Shown here in pieces: positions 40,646 to 48,246 of a stretch of DNA of 64,000 nt; the stretch's first letter is position 1; the number at the start of each line of letters is the position of its first letter. Under the pieces are notes generated by a model. The model made no database searches and had not been told where the DNA came from. It saw only the letters and a list, made by a program, of their open reading frames with translations. Both the position numbers and the translations under genes were made by a program. The DNA comes from Elusimicrobiota bacterium (GTDB taxonomy: Bacteria; Elusimicrobiota; Elusimicrobia; UBA1565; UBA9628). The stretch is taken from assembly GCA_016218545.1 (NCBI GenBank), contig JACRDQ010000039.1:1-64000 (forward strand), read 5' to 3'.

Positions 40646-42802
40646 ATGACTTCTCTCGTCGAAACGATGAAGCCGGCCATGGCGCTCGTCATCATCATCT
40701 CTCTGGGAGCGCTGGCCGCGGCGGTCTGGCTCGTGCAGTGGGTGCTCAAGAAGGACATCGGCACGCCGGAGATGCAGAAGATCTCCAACGCCATCAAGAC
40801 CGGCGCCGAGGCCTTCCTCAGCAGGCAGTACCGGACCATCGTGACCCTGGCCGGGGTCTTCGCCGCGGTCATCTTCCTGCTCTACGCCTTCGTCCGGACC
40901 CCCAACGAGCACGACCCGGCCAGCCCCATGATCCTGGCCCTGTGCACGACCGTCTCCTTCATCCTGGGCGCGGCCTGCTCCCTGGCGGCCGGGTACGTCG
41001 GCATGTGGACCTCCATCCGCTCCAACATCAGGACGGCCTCGGCGGCCCGGACCTCCTTGAACGGCGCTCTGCAGGTCGCCCTGCGCGGCGGCGCGGTGAG
41101 CGGCATCTTCGTGGTGGCGCTCTCGCTCCTGGGCGTGGGCGGGCTCTTCGCCGCGCTCCGGCTCTTGGGCTTCGAGTACACCAAGATCCCCTTCATGATC
41201 GTGGGCTACGGCTTCGGCGCCTCCTTCGTGGCGCTCTTCGCCCAGCTCGGCGGCGGCATCTACACCAAGGCCGCGGACGTGGGCGCGGACCTCGTGGGCA
41301 AGGTCGAGGCCGGCATCCCGGAGGACGACCCGAGGAACCCGGCCGTGATCGCGGACTTGGTCGGCGACAACGTGGGCGACTGCGCGGGCCGCGGAGCGGA
41401 CCTCTTCGAGTCCACGGCGGCCGAGAACATCGGCGCCATGATCCTGGGCGTGGGCCTGGCCTCCTACTTCGGCTGGAAGGGCGTGCTCTTCCCGCTGGTC
41501 GCGCGCGCCATGGGCATCGTGGCCTCCGTCATCGGGGTCATGGTCGTCCGGACCGACGAGGACGGAGACGCCATGGACGCCTTGAACCGGGGCTACTACC
41601 TGACCTCGTTCCTCGCCACGATCGGCTTTGCGGTCTCGGCGAAGTGGCTGCTCTCCTCGGACGTCTACCCGAACGCCTGGATGTACTTCTCGGCCTGCGG
41701 CCTCATCGGCATCCTCATGGCCCAGGCCTTCGTGTACATCACCCAGTACTACACGGAGTACAAGTACCGTCCCGTGCTGTCCATCGCCAAGGCCTCGGAG
41801 ACCGGCCCGGCCACGAACATCATCGCGGGCGTGGCGGTCGGGTTCGAGTGCACCGCCATCCCCATCCTGGTCATCTCGGTGGCCATCCTGGCCTCCTACA
41901 AGCTCGGCGTGGCCGCCATCGGACCCGCGGGCGGCCTCTTCGGCACCGCGGTCGCGACCATGGGGCTGCTCGGCACCTGCGCCGACATCCTGGCCATGGA
42001 CACCTTCGGCCCCAGCACGGACAACGCGGGCGGCATCGTGGAGATGTCCCGCCAGCCCGAGGAGATCCGCAAGAAGACCGACCGGCTCGACGCCGTGGGC
42101 AACACCACCAAGGCGCTCACCAAGGGCTACGCCGTGGGCTCGGCCGCCCTGGCCGCCTTCCTGCTCTTCTCGGCCTACCTCGACGAGATCAAGAACTACA
42201 CCGGGGTGCAGATCAAGGTCGACCTCGCCAAGCCCGAGGTCTTCGTGGCCGCCATGATCGGCGCCATGATGGTGTTCCTGTTCTCGGCCCTCTCCATCCG
42301 GGCCGTGGGCACGGCCGCCTACGAGGTCATCCGCGAGGTCCGGCGGCAGTTCAAGGAGAAGCCGGGCATCATGGCCGGCAAGGAAGACCCGGACTACGCG
42401 GCTTGCGTGGACATCGTGACCATCGGCGCGCTCAAGGCCATGATCCTCCCCGGCATCCTGGCCGTGGCCGGCCCAGCCGTGGTGGGCATCGCCTTCAAGG
42501 TCTTCATCACGGAGGCGGACCCGACCATCGCGGCCGAGGCCGTGGCCGGCATGCTCATGATCGGCACCGTGGCCGGCGTCCTGGTGGGCCTGTTCCTCAA
42601 CAACGCGGGCGGCGCCTGGGACAACGCCAAGAAATACATCGAGACGGGCATGCTCGGCGGCAAGCGCTCCGACGCGCACAAGGCCGCGGTGGTCGGCGAC
42701 ACCGTGGGCGACCCCTTCAAGGACACGGCGGGGCCCTCCCTGCACGTGCTCGTCAAGCTCCTGGCCACCGTGACCCTGGTCCTGGCGCCCCTGTTCCTAT
42801 AG
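40646..42802 (+). CDS. hppA: Membrane proton-translocating pyrophosphatase (K+-independent type)
   Basis: A 718-residue membrane protein with about 16 helices that couples pyrophosphate hydrolysis to ion pumping. Catalytic blocks: DVGADLVGKVEAGIPEDDPRN, DNVGDCAGRGADLFES, and the C-terminal GGAWDNAKKYIE and HKAAVVGDTVGDPFKDTAGP. The GNTTKALTKG motif carries Lys where potassium-dependent enzymes have Ala (GNTTAA), so a K+-independent proton pump is predicted. Length is normal. Placed before yajC-secD-secF, it has no obvious functional tie to protein export other than maintaining proton-motive force. Confidence 0.95.
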   Translation: MTSLVETMKPAMALVIIISLGALAAAVWLVQWVLKKDIGTPEMQKISNAIKTGAEAFLSRQYRTIVTLAGVFAAVIFLLYAFVRTPNEHDPASPMILALCTTVSFILGAACSLAAGYVGMWTSIRSNIRTASAARTSLNGALQVALRGGAVSGIFVVALSLLGVGGLFAALRLLGFEYTKIPFMIVGYGFGASFVALFAQLGGGIYTKAADVGADLVGKVEAGIPEDDPRNPAVIADLVGDNVGDCAGRGADLFESTAAENIGAMILGVGLASYFGWKGVLFPLVARAMGIVASVIGVMVVRTDEDGDAMDALNRGYYLTSFLATIGFAVSAKWLLSSDVYPNAWMYFSACGLIGILMAQAFVYITQYYTEYKYRPVLSIAKASETGPATNIIAGVAVGFECTAIPILVISVAILASYKLGVAAIGPAGGLFGTAVATMGLLGTCADILAMDTFGPSTDNAGGIVEMSRQPEEIRKKTDRLDAVGNTTKALTKGYAVGSAALAAFLLFSAYLDEIKNYTGVQIKVDLAKPEVFVAAMIGAMMVFLFSALSIRAVGTAAYEVIREVRRQFKEKPGIMAGKEDPDYAACVDIVTIGALKAMILPGILAVAGPAVVGIAFKVFITEADPTIAAEAVAGMLMIGTVAGVLVGLFLNNAGGAWDNAKKYIETGMLGGKRSDAHKAAVVGDTVGDPFKDTAGPSLHVLVKLLATVTLVLAPLFL

Positions 42803-42809
42803 AAGATAG

Positions 42810-42818
42810 TGCTATAAT
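42810..42818 (+). promoter_or_regulatory. Extended -10 promoter of yajC
   Basis: TGCTATAAT, a full extended -10 just after the hppA stop and 9 bp before the yajC ATG. The leader would be only about 3 nt, although GAGG lies within the gap. Confidence 0.55.
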
Positions 42819-42827
42819 CGAGGTCCC

Positions 42828-43142
42828 ATGCAGAACCCACAGAATCCCATCGTCAGCCTCATCCCCATCGTCGCGATCTTCCTCATCTTCTACTTCCTGC
42901 TCATCCGTCCCCAGCAGAAGGAGGCCGAGAAGCACAAGAAGATGCTCGAGGCCCTCAAGAAGGGCGACCGCGTCCTGACCAACGCCGGCTTCTACGGCAC
43001 CATCATCGGGCTGAAGGGCGACGACCTCGAGGTGCGCTTCTCCGATTCCGTGAAGCTCCAGATGGCCCGCTCCGCGGTGACGAAGCTGCTTTCGACCGAG
43101 TCCGGCATGGAGCTTTCAACGGCGAATAAGGAGAAATCTTGA
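42828..43142 (+). CDS. yajC: Preprotein translocase accessory subunit YajC
   Basis: A 104-residue protein with one N-terminal membrane helix (IVSLIPIVAIFLIFYFLLI), the typical RPQQKEAEKHKKML after it, and a small beta domain (KKGDRVLTNAGFYGTIIGL). YajC associates with SecDF. It precedes secD as in most bacteria, and its stop overlaps the start of a 20-codon ORF (TGATG). C-terminal sequence is slightly longer than usual. Confidence 0.95.
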   Translation: MQNPQNPIVSLIPIVAIFLIFYFLLIRPQQKEAEKHKKMLEALKKGDRVLTNAGFYGTIIGLKGDDLEVRFSDSVKLQMARSAVTKLLSTESGMELSTANKEKS

Positions 43143-43204
43143 TGAAGCTGCGCTTGGCCCCCACCGCTACGCGCCTCCCCGCGGGGGAGGCTTGTGGATT
43201 ATGA
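43142..43204 (+). CDS. 20-codon leader ORF between yajC and secD
   Basis: ATG at 43142 overlaps the yajC stop (TGATG) and has an excellent ribosome binding site (AAGGAG at 43128-43133, 8-nt spacing). It encodes MKLRLAPTATRLPAGEACGL and ends at a TGA that overlaps the secD start codon (ATGA at 43201-43204). Codons 11-17 form the hairpin that contains the secD ribosome binding site, so translating this ORF should open the hairpin. It looks like a coupling or leader peptide rather than a functional protein. It is not a VemP-like secretion monitor since it has no signal peptide. Confidence 0.55.
   Translation: MKLRLAPTATRLPAGEACGL
43173..43191 (+). promoter_or_regulatory. Hairpin covering the secD ribosome binding site
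   Basis: GCCTCCCC-GCG-GGGGAGGC folds as an 8-bp GC-only stem with a 3-nt loop. The 3' arm, GGGGAGG (43184-43190), is the only good ribosome binding site for the secD ATG at 43201, so the hairpin should block secD initiation unless ribosomes from the leader ORF melt it. Confidence 0.55.
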
Positions 43205-44613
43205 GCAAGCTCCAACTGAAGTGGACCGGCGTCGGCCTCCTGGCCGCCCTGGCCCTGTTCCTCCTCTACCCCACCATCAACTGGTATTCGATGGAGCAGG
43301 GTGAGCGCGAGAAGCTCGAGACCTTCAAGATGCGGCCCAAGCATCTCGTCAACCTCGGCCTGGACTTGAAGGGCGGCTCGCACCTCCTCATGGAGCTCGA
43401 CATCGACAAGCTCGACCCCAAGGCCGACATCCCCGACGCCATGGCCAGGGCCATCGAGATCATCCGCAACCGCGTGGATCAGTTCGGCGTGGCCGAGCCC
43501 CTCATCGCGCGGCAGGGCAAGCGCTGGATCGTCGTCCAGCTCCCCGGCATCTCCAACGCGGCCATGGCCAAGGATATCGTGGGCAAGACCGCGCTCCTGG
43601 AGTTCCGCGTCGTCCAGACCGGCGAGAAGGCGCAGGAGGCCCTGGGCAAGATCGCGGAGCTCGGCGCCCCCTTCGCCGGCGAGTCCGTCTCGACCGCGGC
43701 GGCCAAGCTCGTCCCCGCCGGGATGGAGCTCTTCAAGGGCAAGGAGAGCCAGCTCTACCTGCTGAGTTCGACCGTGCCCTTCACGGGCGCGGACCTCGAG
43801 ACCGCGCGCGTGGAGACCGGCGGCAACTACGGCCTGCCGGTCGTGGCCTTCAAGTTCAAGCCCGAGAAGGGCAACGAGTTCGCGTCCTTCACCGGCGCCA
43901 ACGTGCAGAAGAACATGGCCATCGTGCTCGACAAGGTGGTCTACTCCGCTCCGGTCATCAAGCAGAGGATCTCGGGCGGCTCGGGCATCATCGAGGGCGA
44001 GTTCACGATGCAGGACGCCCACGCCCTCTCCATCGTGCTCCGCGCGGGCGCTCTGCCCGCGCCGGTCAAGATCATCGAGGAGCGGACCATCGGCCCGACC
44101 CTGGGCGAGGACTCCATCAAGGCGGGCCTCATGGCCACGGCCATGGCGGCGCTCTTCATCTTCATATTCATGCTCGTCTACTACAAGGCCTCGGGCCTGG
44201 TCGCGGACCTCGCCCTGGTCCTCAACATCGTCTTCCTCATGGCCGGCATGGCCTACTTCGGCGCCACCCTGACCCTGCCGGGCATCGCGGGCATCATCCT
44301 GACCATCGGCATGGCCGTGGACGCCAACGTCCTCATCCTCGAGCGCATCAGGGAGGAGTTGGCCCTGGGCAAGCCCATCAGGCTGGCCGTGGACGCGGGC
44401 TACGAGAAGGCCTTCAGCGCCATCCTGGACTCGAACCTGACCACGGTCTTCACCGCGATCTTCCTGTTCCAGTTCGGCACCGGTCCCATCAAGGGCTTCG
44501 CCGTGACCCTGATGATGGGCCTCGTCGTCAGCATGTTCACCGCGATCTTCCTGACCAAGCTGATCTACCACACCTATCTCGCCAGCCGCGACGTGGCGGA
44601 GTTGAGCATCTGA
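43201..44613 (+). CDS. secD: Protein translocase subunit SecD
   Basis: A 470-residue membrane protein of the SecDF complex, which uses proton-motive force to pull proteins out of the SecYEG channel. The first helix (LAALALFLLYPTINWYSM) is followed by the family mark LGLDLKGGSHLLMELD, a large periplasmic P1 domain, and five C-terminal helices beginning GEDSIKAGLMATAMAALF with GMAVDANVLILERIREE. The ATG at 43201 is chosen over TTG at 43192 by spacing from GGGGAGG and by overlap with the leader ORF. One base separates its stop from secF. Confidence 0.95.
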   Translation: MSKLQLKWTGVGLLAALALFLLYPTINWYSMEQGEREKLETFKMRPKHLVNLGLDLKGGSHLLMELDIDKLDPKADIPDAMARAIEIIRNRVDQFGVAEPLIARQGKRWIVVQLPGISNAAMAKDIVGKTALLEFRVVQTGEKAQEALGKIAELGAPFAGESVSTAAAKLVPAGMELFKGKESQLYLLSSTVPFTGADLETARVETGGNYGLPVVAFKFKPEKGNEFASFTGANVQKNMAIVLDKVVYSAPVIKQRISGGSGIIEGEFTMQDAHALSIVLRAGALPAPVKIIEERTIGPTLGEDSIKAGLMATAMAALFIFIFMLVYYKASGLVADLALVLNIVFLMAGMAYFGATLTLPGIAGIILTIGMAVDANVLILERIREELALGKPIRLAVDAGYEKAFSAILDSNLTTVFTAIFLFQFGTGPIKGFAVTLMMGLVVSMFTAIFLTKLIYHTYLASRDVAELSI

Positions 44614-44614
44614 C

Positions 44615-45559
44615 ATGCAAATCATCGGCAAGACCGCCATAGACTTCGTCGGAAACCGCTGGAAGCTCTTCCTGTTCTCCGGCATCCTGATGGGCGGCTC
44701 CATCGTGAGCCTGGCCACCAAGGGCCTGATCTTCGGCATCGACTTCACGGGCGGGACCGTGGTCCAGGTCACCTTCGAGAAGCCCATGGCCCTGGGCGAC
44801 CTCCGCAAGGCCGTGGAGGAGTCCGGGATATCGGACGCCTCCCTGCAGAGCTTCCCCAAGACCAACACCTTCTCCATCCGGCTGAAGACCGGGGAGGATG
44901 CCTCGGCCGTGGACATCGAGCGCCATGTGGCCGGCATCCGGAAGGCCCTCGGAGACTCCAAGTTCCGGGTGGACAGCCAGGAGTTCGTGGGCCCGGCCGT
45001 GGGCAAGCACCTCTTCCGCCAGGCCCTCTGGGCCATCGTGCTCTCGCTGTTGGGCATCATCGTCTACATCGCCTTCAGGTTCGAGAACCCCATCTGGGGC
45101 GTGGCCGGCGTCATCGCCATCGGCCACGACGTCCTGGCCACGGTGGGCCTGTTCTCGATCACGGGCAGCGAGGTCGACCTCCTCATCGTCTCGGCCCTGC
45201 TCACCATCGCGGGCTACTCCATCAACGACACCATCGTCATCTTCGACCGCATGCGCGAGCTCATGAAGCTCTACCGGCACGACCCGCTCGACACCGTCAT
45301 CAACCGGGCCGTCAACGAGACCCTCTCGCGCACGATCATCACCAACGGCACGGTCTTCACCGTGGTCTCCATCCTCTTCCTCTTCGGAGGCAAGGTCATC
45401 CACAACTTCGCCATGGCCATGGTCTTCGGCGCCTGCGTGGGCACTTACTCGACCATCGCCATCGCGTCCCCCATGGTCTTCGAGTGGTACAACCGCACCA
45501 GGAGGCCGGGGCAGGCTCCCGTGCCCGTGGTCCGCGGAGGCAAGGTCCGCAAGGCCTAG
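44615..45559 (+). CDS. secF: Protein translocase subunit SecF
   Basis: A 314-residue partner of SecD. The N-terminal helix and IFGIDFTGGTVVQVTF, a small periplasmic domain, and the C-terminal five-helix bundle starting VGKHLFRQALWAIVLSLLGI with AGYSINDTIVIFDRMRE and NRAVNETLSRTIITNGTVF are all characteristic. Separate secD and secF, as here, are the norm in diderms. It begins 1 bp after secD, so the two are translationally linked and their expression should follow that of secD. Confidence 0.96.
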   Translation: MQIIGKTAIDFVGNRWKLFLFSGILMGGSIVSLATKGLIFGIDFTGGTVVQVTFEKPMALGDLRKAVEESGISDASLQSFPKTNTFSIRLKTGEDASAVDIERHVAGIRKALGDSKFRVDSQEFVGPAVGKHLFRQALWAIVLSLLGIIVYIAFRFENPIWGVAGVIAIGHDVLATVGLFSITGSEVDLLIVSALLTIAGYSINDTIVIFDRMRELMKLYRHDPLDTVINRAVNETLSRTIITNGTVFTVVSILFLFGGKVIHNFAMAMVFGACVGTYSTIAIASPMVFEWYNRTRRPGQAPVPVVRGGKVRKA

Positions 45560-45598
45560 CCCCCGGTCGCGGGCCTTTCCGTAGGCCCGGACAGCGTC

Positions 45599-46225
45599 AT
45601 GAGAAAGGTCAAAGGATTCAAGCTCGAGGTCAAGCCCAAGGAAGTCGCGCGTCTGTCCAAGAAGGCCGGCGTGGACCTGGCCTCCCTCGGCGTGCAGTAC
45701 GCCGCGGCCGAGGGCCGTCCTCCGGCCCTCACCCCGGCCGGCCTGGCGGTCCTCTCCAAGGAGGTCGCCGCGGTCTCCAAGCTCCTGGTCCCGGCCGTGC
45801 TCTTCGAGACCTTCCCCGGCTCCTCCGCCTCCGACCCGTCGAGCAAGATCCTCTCCCCCATCCCGGGCGTGGCCTTCAGCCTCGTCCTGGCCACCCTGGG
45901 CGAGGACGCGGCAGCCAAGAGGCGGGAGCTTGCGGCCGGAGAGCCTGAGCGGGCGCGCCTGTGGCGCGTGATCTGCGAGAGCGCCCTCTCCGAGGCCGTG
46001 CGCTTCGCCACCTCCATCATCGAGTCCGAGGCCGCCCTGGAGAACTGCGAACTGAGCCCCCTCAACCCTCTGAGCGGCTCCGAGGCCCTGGCCGCTGCCC
46101 TGGACCGCCTCGACTGCGCCAAGATCGGGGTCAGCCTCGGCGACGCCGGGCTCAGGCCCGAGGATTCCGCGGTCGTCACCCTTAGCTGGCTCTCGAAGTC
46201 TCGCGGCCGCAAGCCGAAGGCCTAG
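45599..46225 (+). CDS. Unknown protein, possible methionine-synthase-activation-like fold
   Basis: A 208-residue soluble protein. It was not recognised with certainty. The C-terminal part (ENCELSPLNPLSG ... CAKIGVSLGDAGLRPEDSAVVTLSW) weakly resembles the reactivation domain of cobalamin-dependent methionine synthase, in which SPG(Y) and IGVxLTESxxMxPxxSV blocks occur. The N-terminal LxVKPKEVARLSKKAG also fits standalone versions of that fold. No catalytic residues can be assigned. It lies 39 bp after secF and is followed immediately by a perfect palindrome that starts in its stop codon. Confidence 0.7.
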   Translation: MRKVKGFKLEVKPKEVARLSKKAGVDLASLGVQYAAAEGRPPALTPAGLAVLSKEVAAVSKLLVPAVLFETFPGSSASDPSSKILSPIPGVAFSLVLATLGEDAAAKRRELAAGEPERARLWRVICESALSEAVRFATSIIESEAALENCELSPLNPLSGSEALAAALDRLDCAKIGVSLGDAGLRPEDSAVVTLSWLSKSRGRKPKA

Positions 46226-46260
46226 TGCTCCGACCGGTCATGATCCGGTCGGAGCACTAG
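46222..46260. terminator. Perfect 16-bp palindrome, possible terminator
   Basis: CTAGTGCTCCGACCGG (46222-46237) and its exact complement (46245-46260) flank a 7-nt loop. The left arm contains the TAG stop of the preceding gene. No T run follows, so intrinsic termination is uncertain; the stem may instead stabilise the mRNA end. The two CTAG ends are a curious feature. Confidence 0.5.
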
Positions 46261-46287
46261 AAGCCGTCCCAGTCGCGCAACTCGACC

Positions 46288-48246
46288 ATGCTTAGAGCGC
46301 TCGCCCCCTATCTAGGTTATCTCTACATGACCCTGGTGGGTTGGACCACCCGGTGGCGTGTCCTGGGCGGGGAGCGCAAGGCGGGCCTCAGGCGTTCCGG
46401 CCGGCGCTTCATCTACGCGTTCTGGCACCAGCGGCAGGTCTTCTTCACTTACTCCCACCGGCACGACGGCGCCAAGGTGCTGGTCAGCCGCAGCCGCGAC
46501 GGGGAGGTGGTCGCCCGGATCATGGACCTCTCGGGCATCCCTGCCGCCCGCGGCTCCTCGTCGCGGGGGTTCACGGCCGCGCTCATGGAGATGTCCCGGA
46601 CCGTGGAGGCGGGGTTCGACCTGGGTATCACCCCGGACGGGCCCAAGGGGCCGGCCAGGGAGGTCAAATCCGGCGTCATCTTCCTCTCCCGGAAGCTGGG
46701 CATCCCCATCCTGCCGCTCACCAGCGCCGTGACGAACAAGGTGACGTTCTCGAGGAGTTGGGACCGCTTCCAGGTCCCCCTCCCTTTCGGGCGAGGCCTC
46801 GTGGCCTACGCCGCTCCCATCATGGTCGGGCCGGAGGACGACCCCAAGGCCAAGGCCGCGGAGCTCAAGGCCGCCCTGGACCGGCTCGTGGACGAGACCG
46901 ACGCCGCGGTCCTGCGCGAGCCCGGGCTCCTCGACGCCGCCTTCGCCCGCGGCGTGGCCTTGCTCTCGACCGTGCTGGCTCCCGTGATCGCCGCGGGCTT
47001 CTGCCTGAAGATGCTGGCCTCGCCCAGGCGCAGGCTCGTCATGTCCCTGCCCGAGGAGTGGCGCGAGCGGGCCGGCTGTCCCGATGTCTCGGGCCTCGCC
47101 AAGGAGCCGGCTAGGCCGGTGCTCTGGGTGCACGCAGCCTCGGTAGGCGAAGCGGCCGCGGCCCAACTCCTCATCGAACGCGTGCTGGCCGGGGATGACG
47201 CCCCGGCAGTGGTGGTCACCTGCAACACGGCCTCGGGCCGGGCCCGCGCTCTCAAGATCCCAGGGGTGGCGTGCGCGTGCCTGGCTCCCCTCGACAGCCT
47301 CCCGACCGTGGGCCGGTTCCTCGACGCGGTCCGGCCGTACGGCCTGGTGCTCATCGAGACCGAGCTTTGGCCCGGCATGCTCGAGGCCGCGTTCCGGCGC
47401 GGCATCAGGGTCGGCCTGGCCAACGGCCGTCTCTCGCCGAGGAGCTTCGGCGCCTACCGGGTCTTCCGGCCCCTGGTCAGGCCTTTCCTGAGGCGGCTGG
47501 ACCGCATCGCGGCCCAGACCCCGGCCGATGCCGAGCGCTTCCTTGCCCTGGGTGCGCCTTCGGACAGGGTGTCCGTGTGCGGCAACATGAAATTCGACCT
47601 GCTGTCTCCTCCCGGAGGCATCGAGCGGGTCCGGACAGCTCTCGAAGGCCTGGGCTGGAGGCAAGCCCCATTGCTCGTGGCAGGGAGCACTCATCCGGGC
47701 GAGGAGGAGGCTCTGGTAGCCGCGTTCCAGAAGGCCCGGCGCTCTCACCCGGGCCTGAGGCTCGTCCTGGCCCCCAGGCACGCTGAGCGCAGCGCGGACA
47801 CCGCAGCCATGCTGACCAAGGCCGGGGTCCGCTTCGCTGTCTGGTCGCGCCTCTCCGAGGCGCAAGGATTGGGAGACCTCGAGTGCCTGCTCGTGGATGC
47901 CATGGGCGTGCTCTCATCATGGTATGCATACGCTGCCGTGTGCTTCGTGGGAGGGACCCTGGTGCCGGTCGGAGGGCACAACCTCCTCGAACCGGCGGTG
48001 CACGGCAAAGCGTCCGTGTTCGGGCCGCACACCTTCCATACCGAACAGTCCAGCCAGGCCCTGGTCAAGTCAGGGGGCGGGCTCATGGTCCGCGGGCCTG
48101 AAGACCTCTGCCAGGCCTTGGAGAAGCTCCTTGCCCATCCGGACCAGCGGCAGGCTGCCGGAGACCGTGCCCGACAGACCCTGCTGGAGCTCCAGGGCGG
48201 CATCGAGAGGACCCTCTCCCACCTTGCCCCCTGCCTCACCCCTTGA
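46288..48246 (+). CDS. waaA: DUF374 acyltransferase fused to Kdo transferase (WaaA)
   Basis: A 652-residue fusion. Residues 1 to about 225 match DUF374/LPLAT-type acyltransferases (RFIYAFWHQRQVFF; RDGEVVARIMDLSGI; LGITPDGPKGPAREVKSGVI). From about 230 onward is a WaaA/KdtA GT30 enzyme that adds Kdo from CMP-Kdo to lipid A: VLWVHAASVGEAAAAQLLI, the donor-side LVLIETELWPGMLEAAFRRG, VCGNMKFD, GSTHPGEEEALVAAF and a C-terminal FVGGTLVPVGGHNLLEPAVHGK. Both halves look complete, and no start site lies at the junction. In most diderms these are separate proteins. The fusion could couple lipid A acylation with Kdo addition. Its stop overlaps the next gene (TGATG). Confidence 0.88.
   Translation: MLRALAPYLGYLYMTLVGWTTRWRVLGGERKAGLRRSGRRFIYAFWHQRQVFFTYSHRHDGAKVLVSRSRDGEVVARIMDLSGIPAARGSSSRGFTAALMEMSRTVEAGFDLGITPDGPKGPAREVKSGVIFLSRKLGIPILPLTSAVTNKVTFSRSWDRFQVPLPFGRGLVAYAAPIMVGPEDDPKAKAAELKAALDRLVDETDAAVLREPGLLDAAFARGVALLSTVLAPVIAAGFCLKMLASPRRRLVMSLPEEWRERAGCPDVSGLAKEPARPVLWVHAASVGEAAAAQLLIERVLAGDDAPAVVVTCNTASGRARALKIPGVACACLAPLDSLPTVGRFLDAVRPYGLVLIETELWPGMLEAAFRRGIRVGLANGRLSPRSFGAYRVFRPLVRPFLRRLDRIAAQTPADAERFLALGAPSDRVSVCGNMKFDLLSPPGGIERVRTALEGLGWRQAPLLVAGSTHPGEEEALVAAFQKARRSHPGLRLVLAPRHAERSADTAAMLTKAGVRFAVWSRLSEAQGLGDLECLLVDAMGVLSSWYAYAAVCFVGGTLVPVGGHNLLEPAVHGKASVFGPHTFHTEQSSQALVKSGGGLMVRGPEDLCQALEKLLAHPDQRQAAGDRARQTLLELQGGIERTLSHLAPCLTP

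Noticed and set aside
40610..42745. 711-codon minus-strand frame opposite hppA
   Set aside because: Antisense of a strongly conserved membrane pyrophosphatase; His/Asp/Gly-rich and without any motif.
43142..43204. VemP/SecM-type secretion-monitoring arrest peptide
   Set aside because: The peptide is 20 residues, without signal sequence or a recognisable arrest motif. Translational coupling is a simpler explanation.
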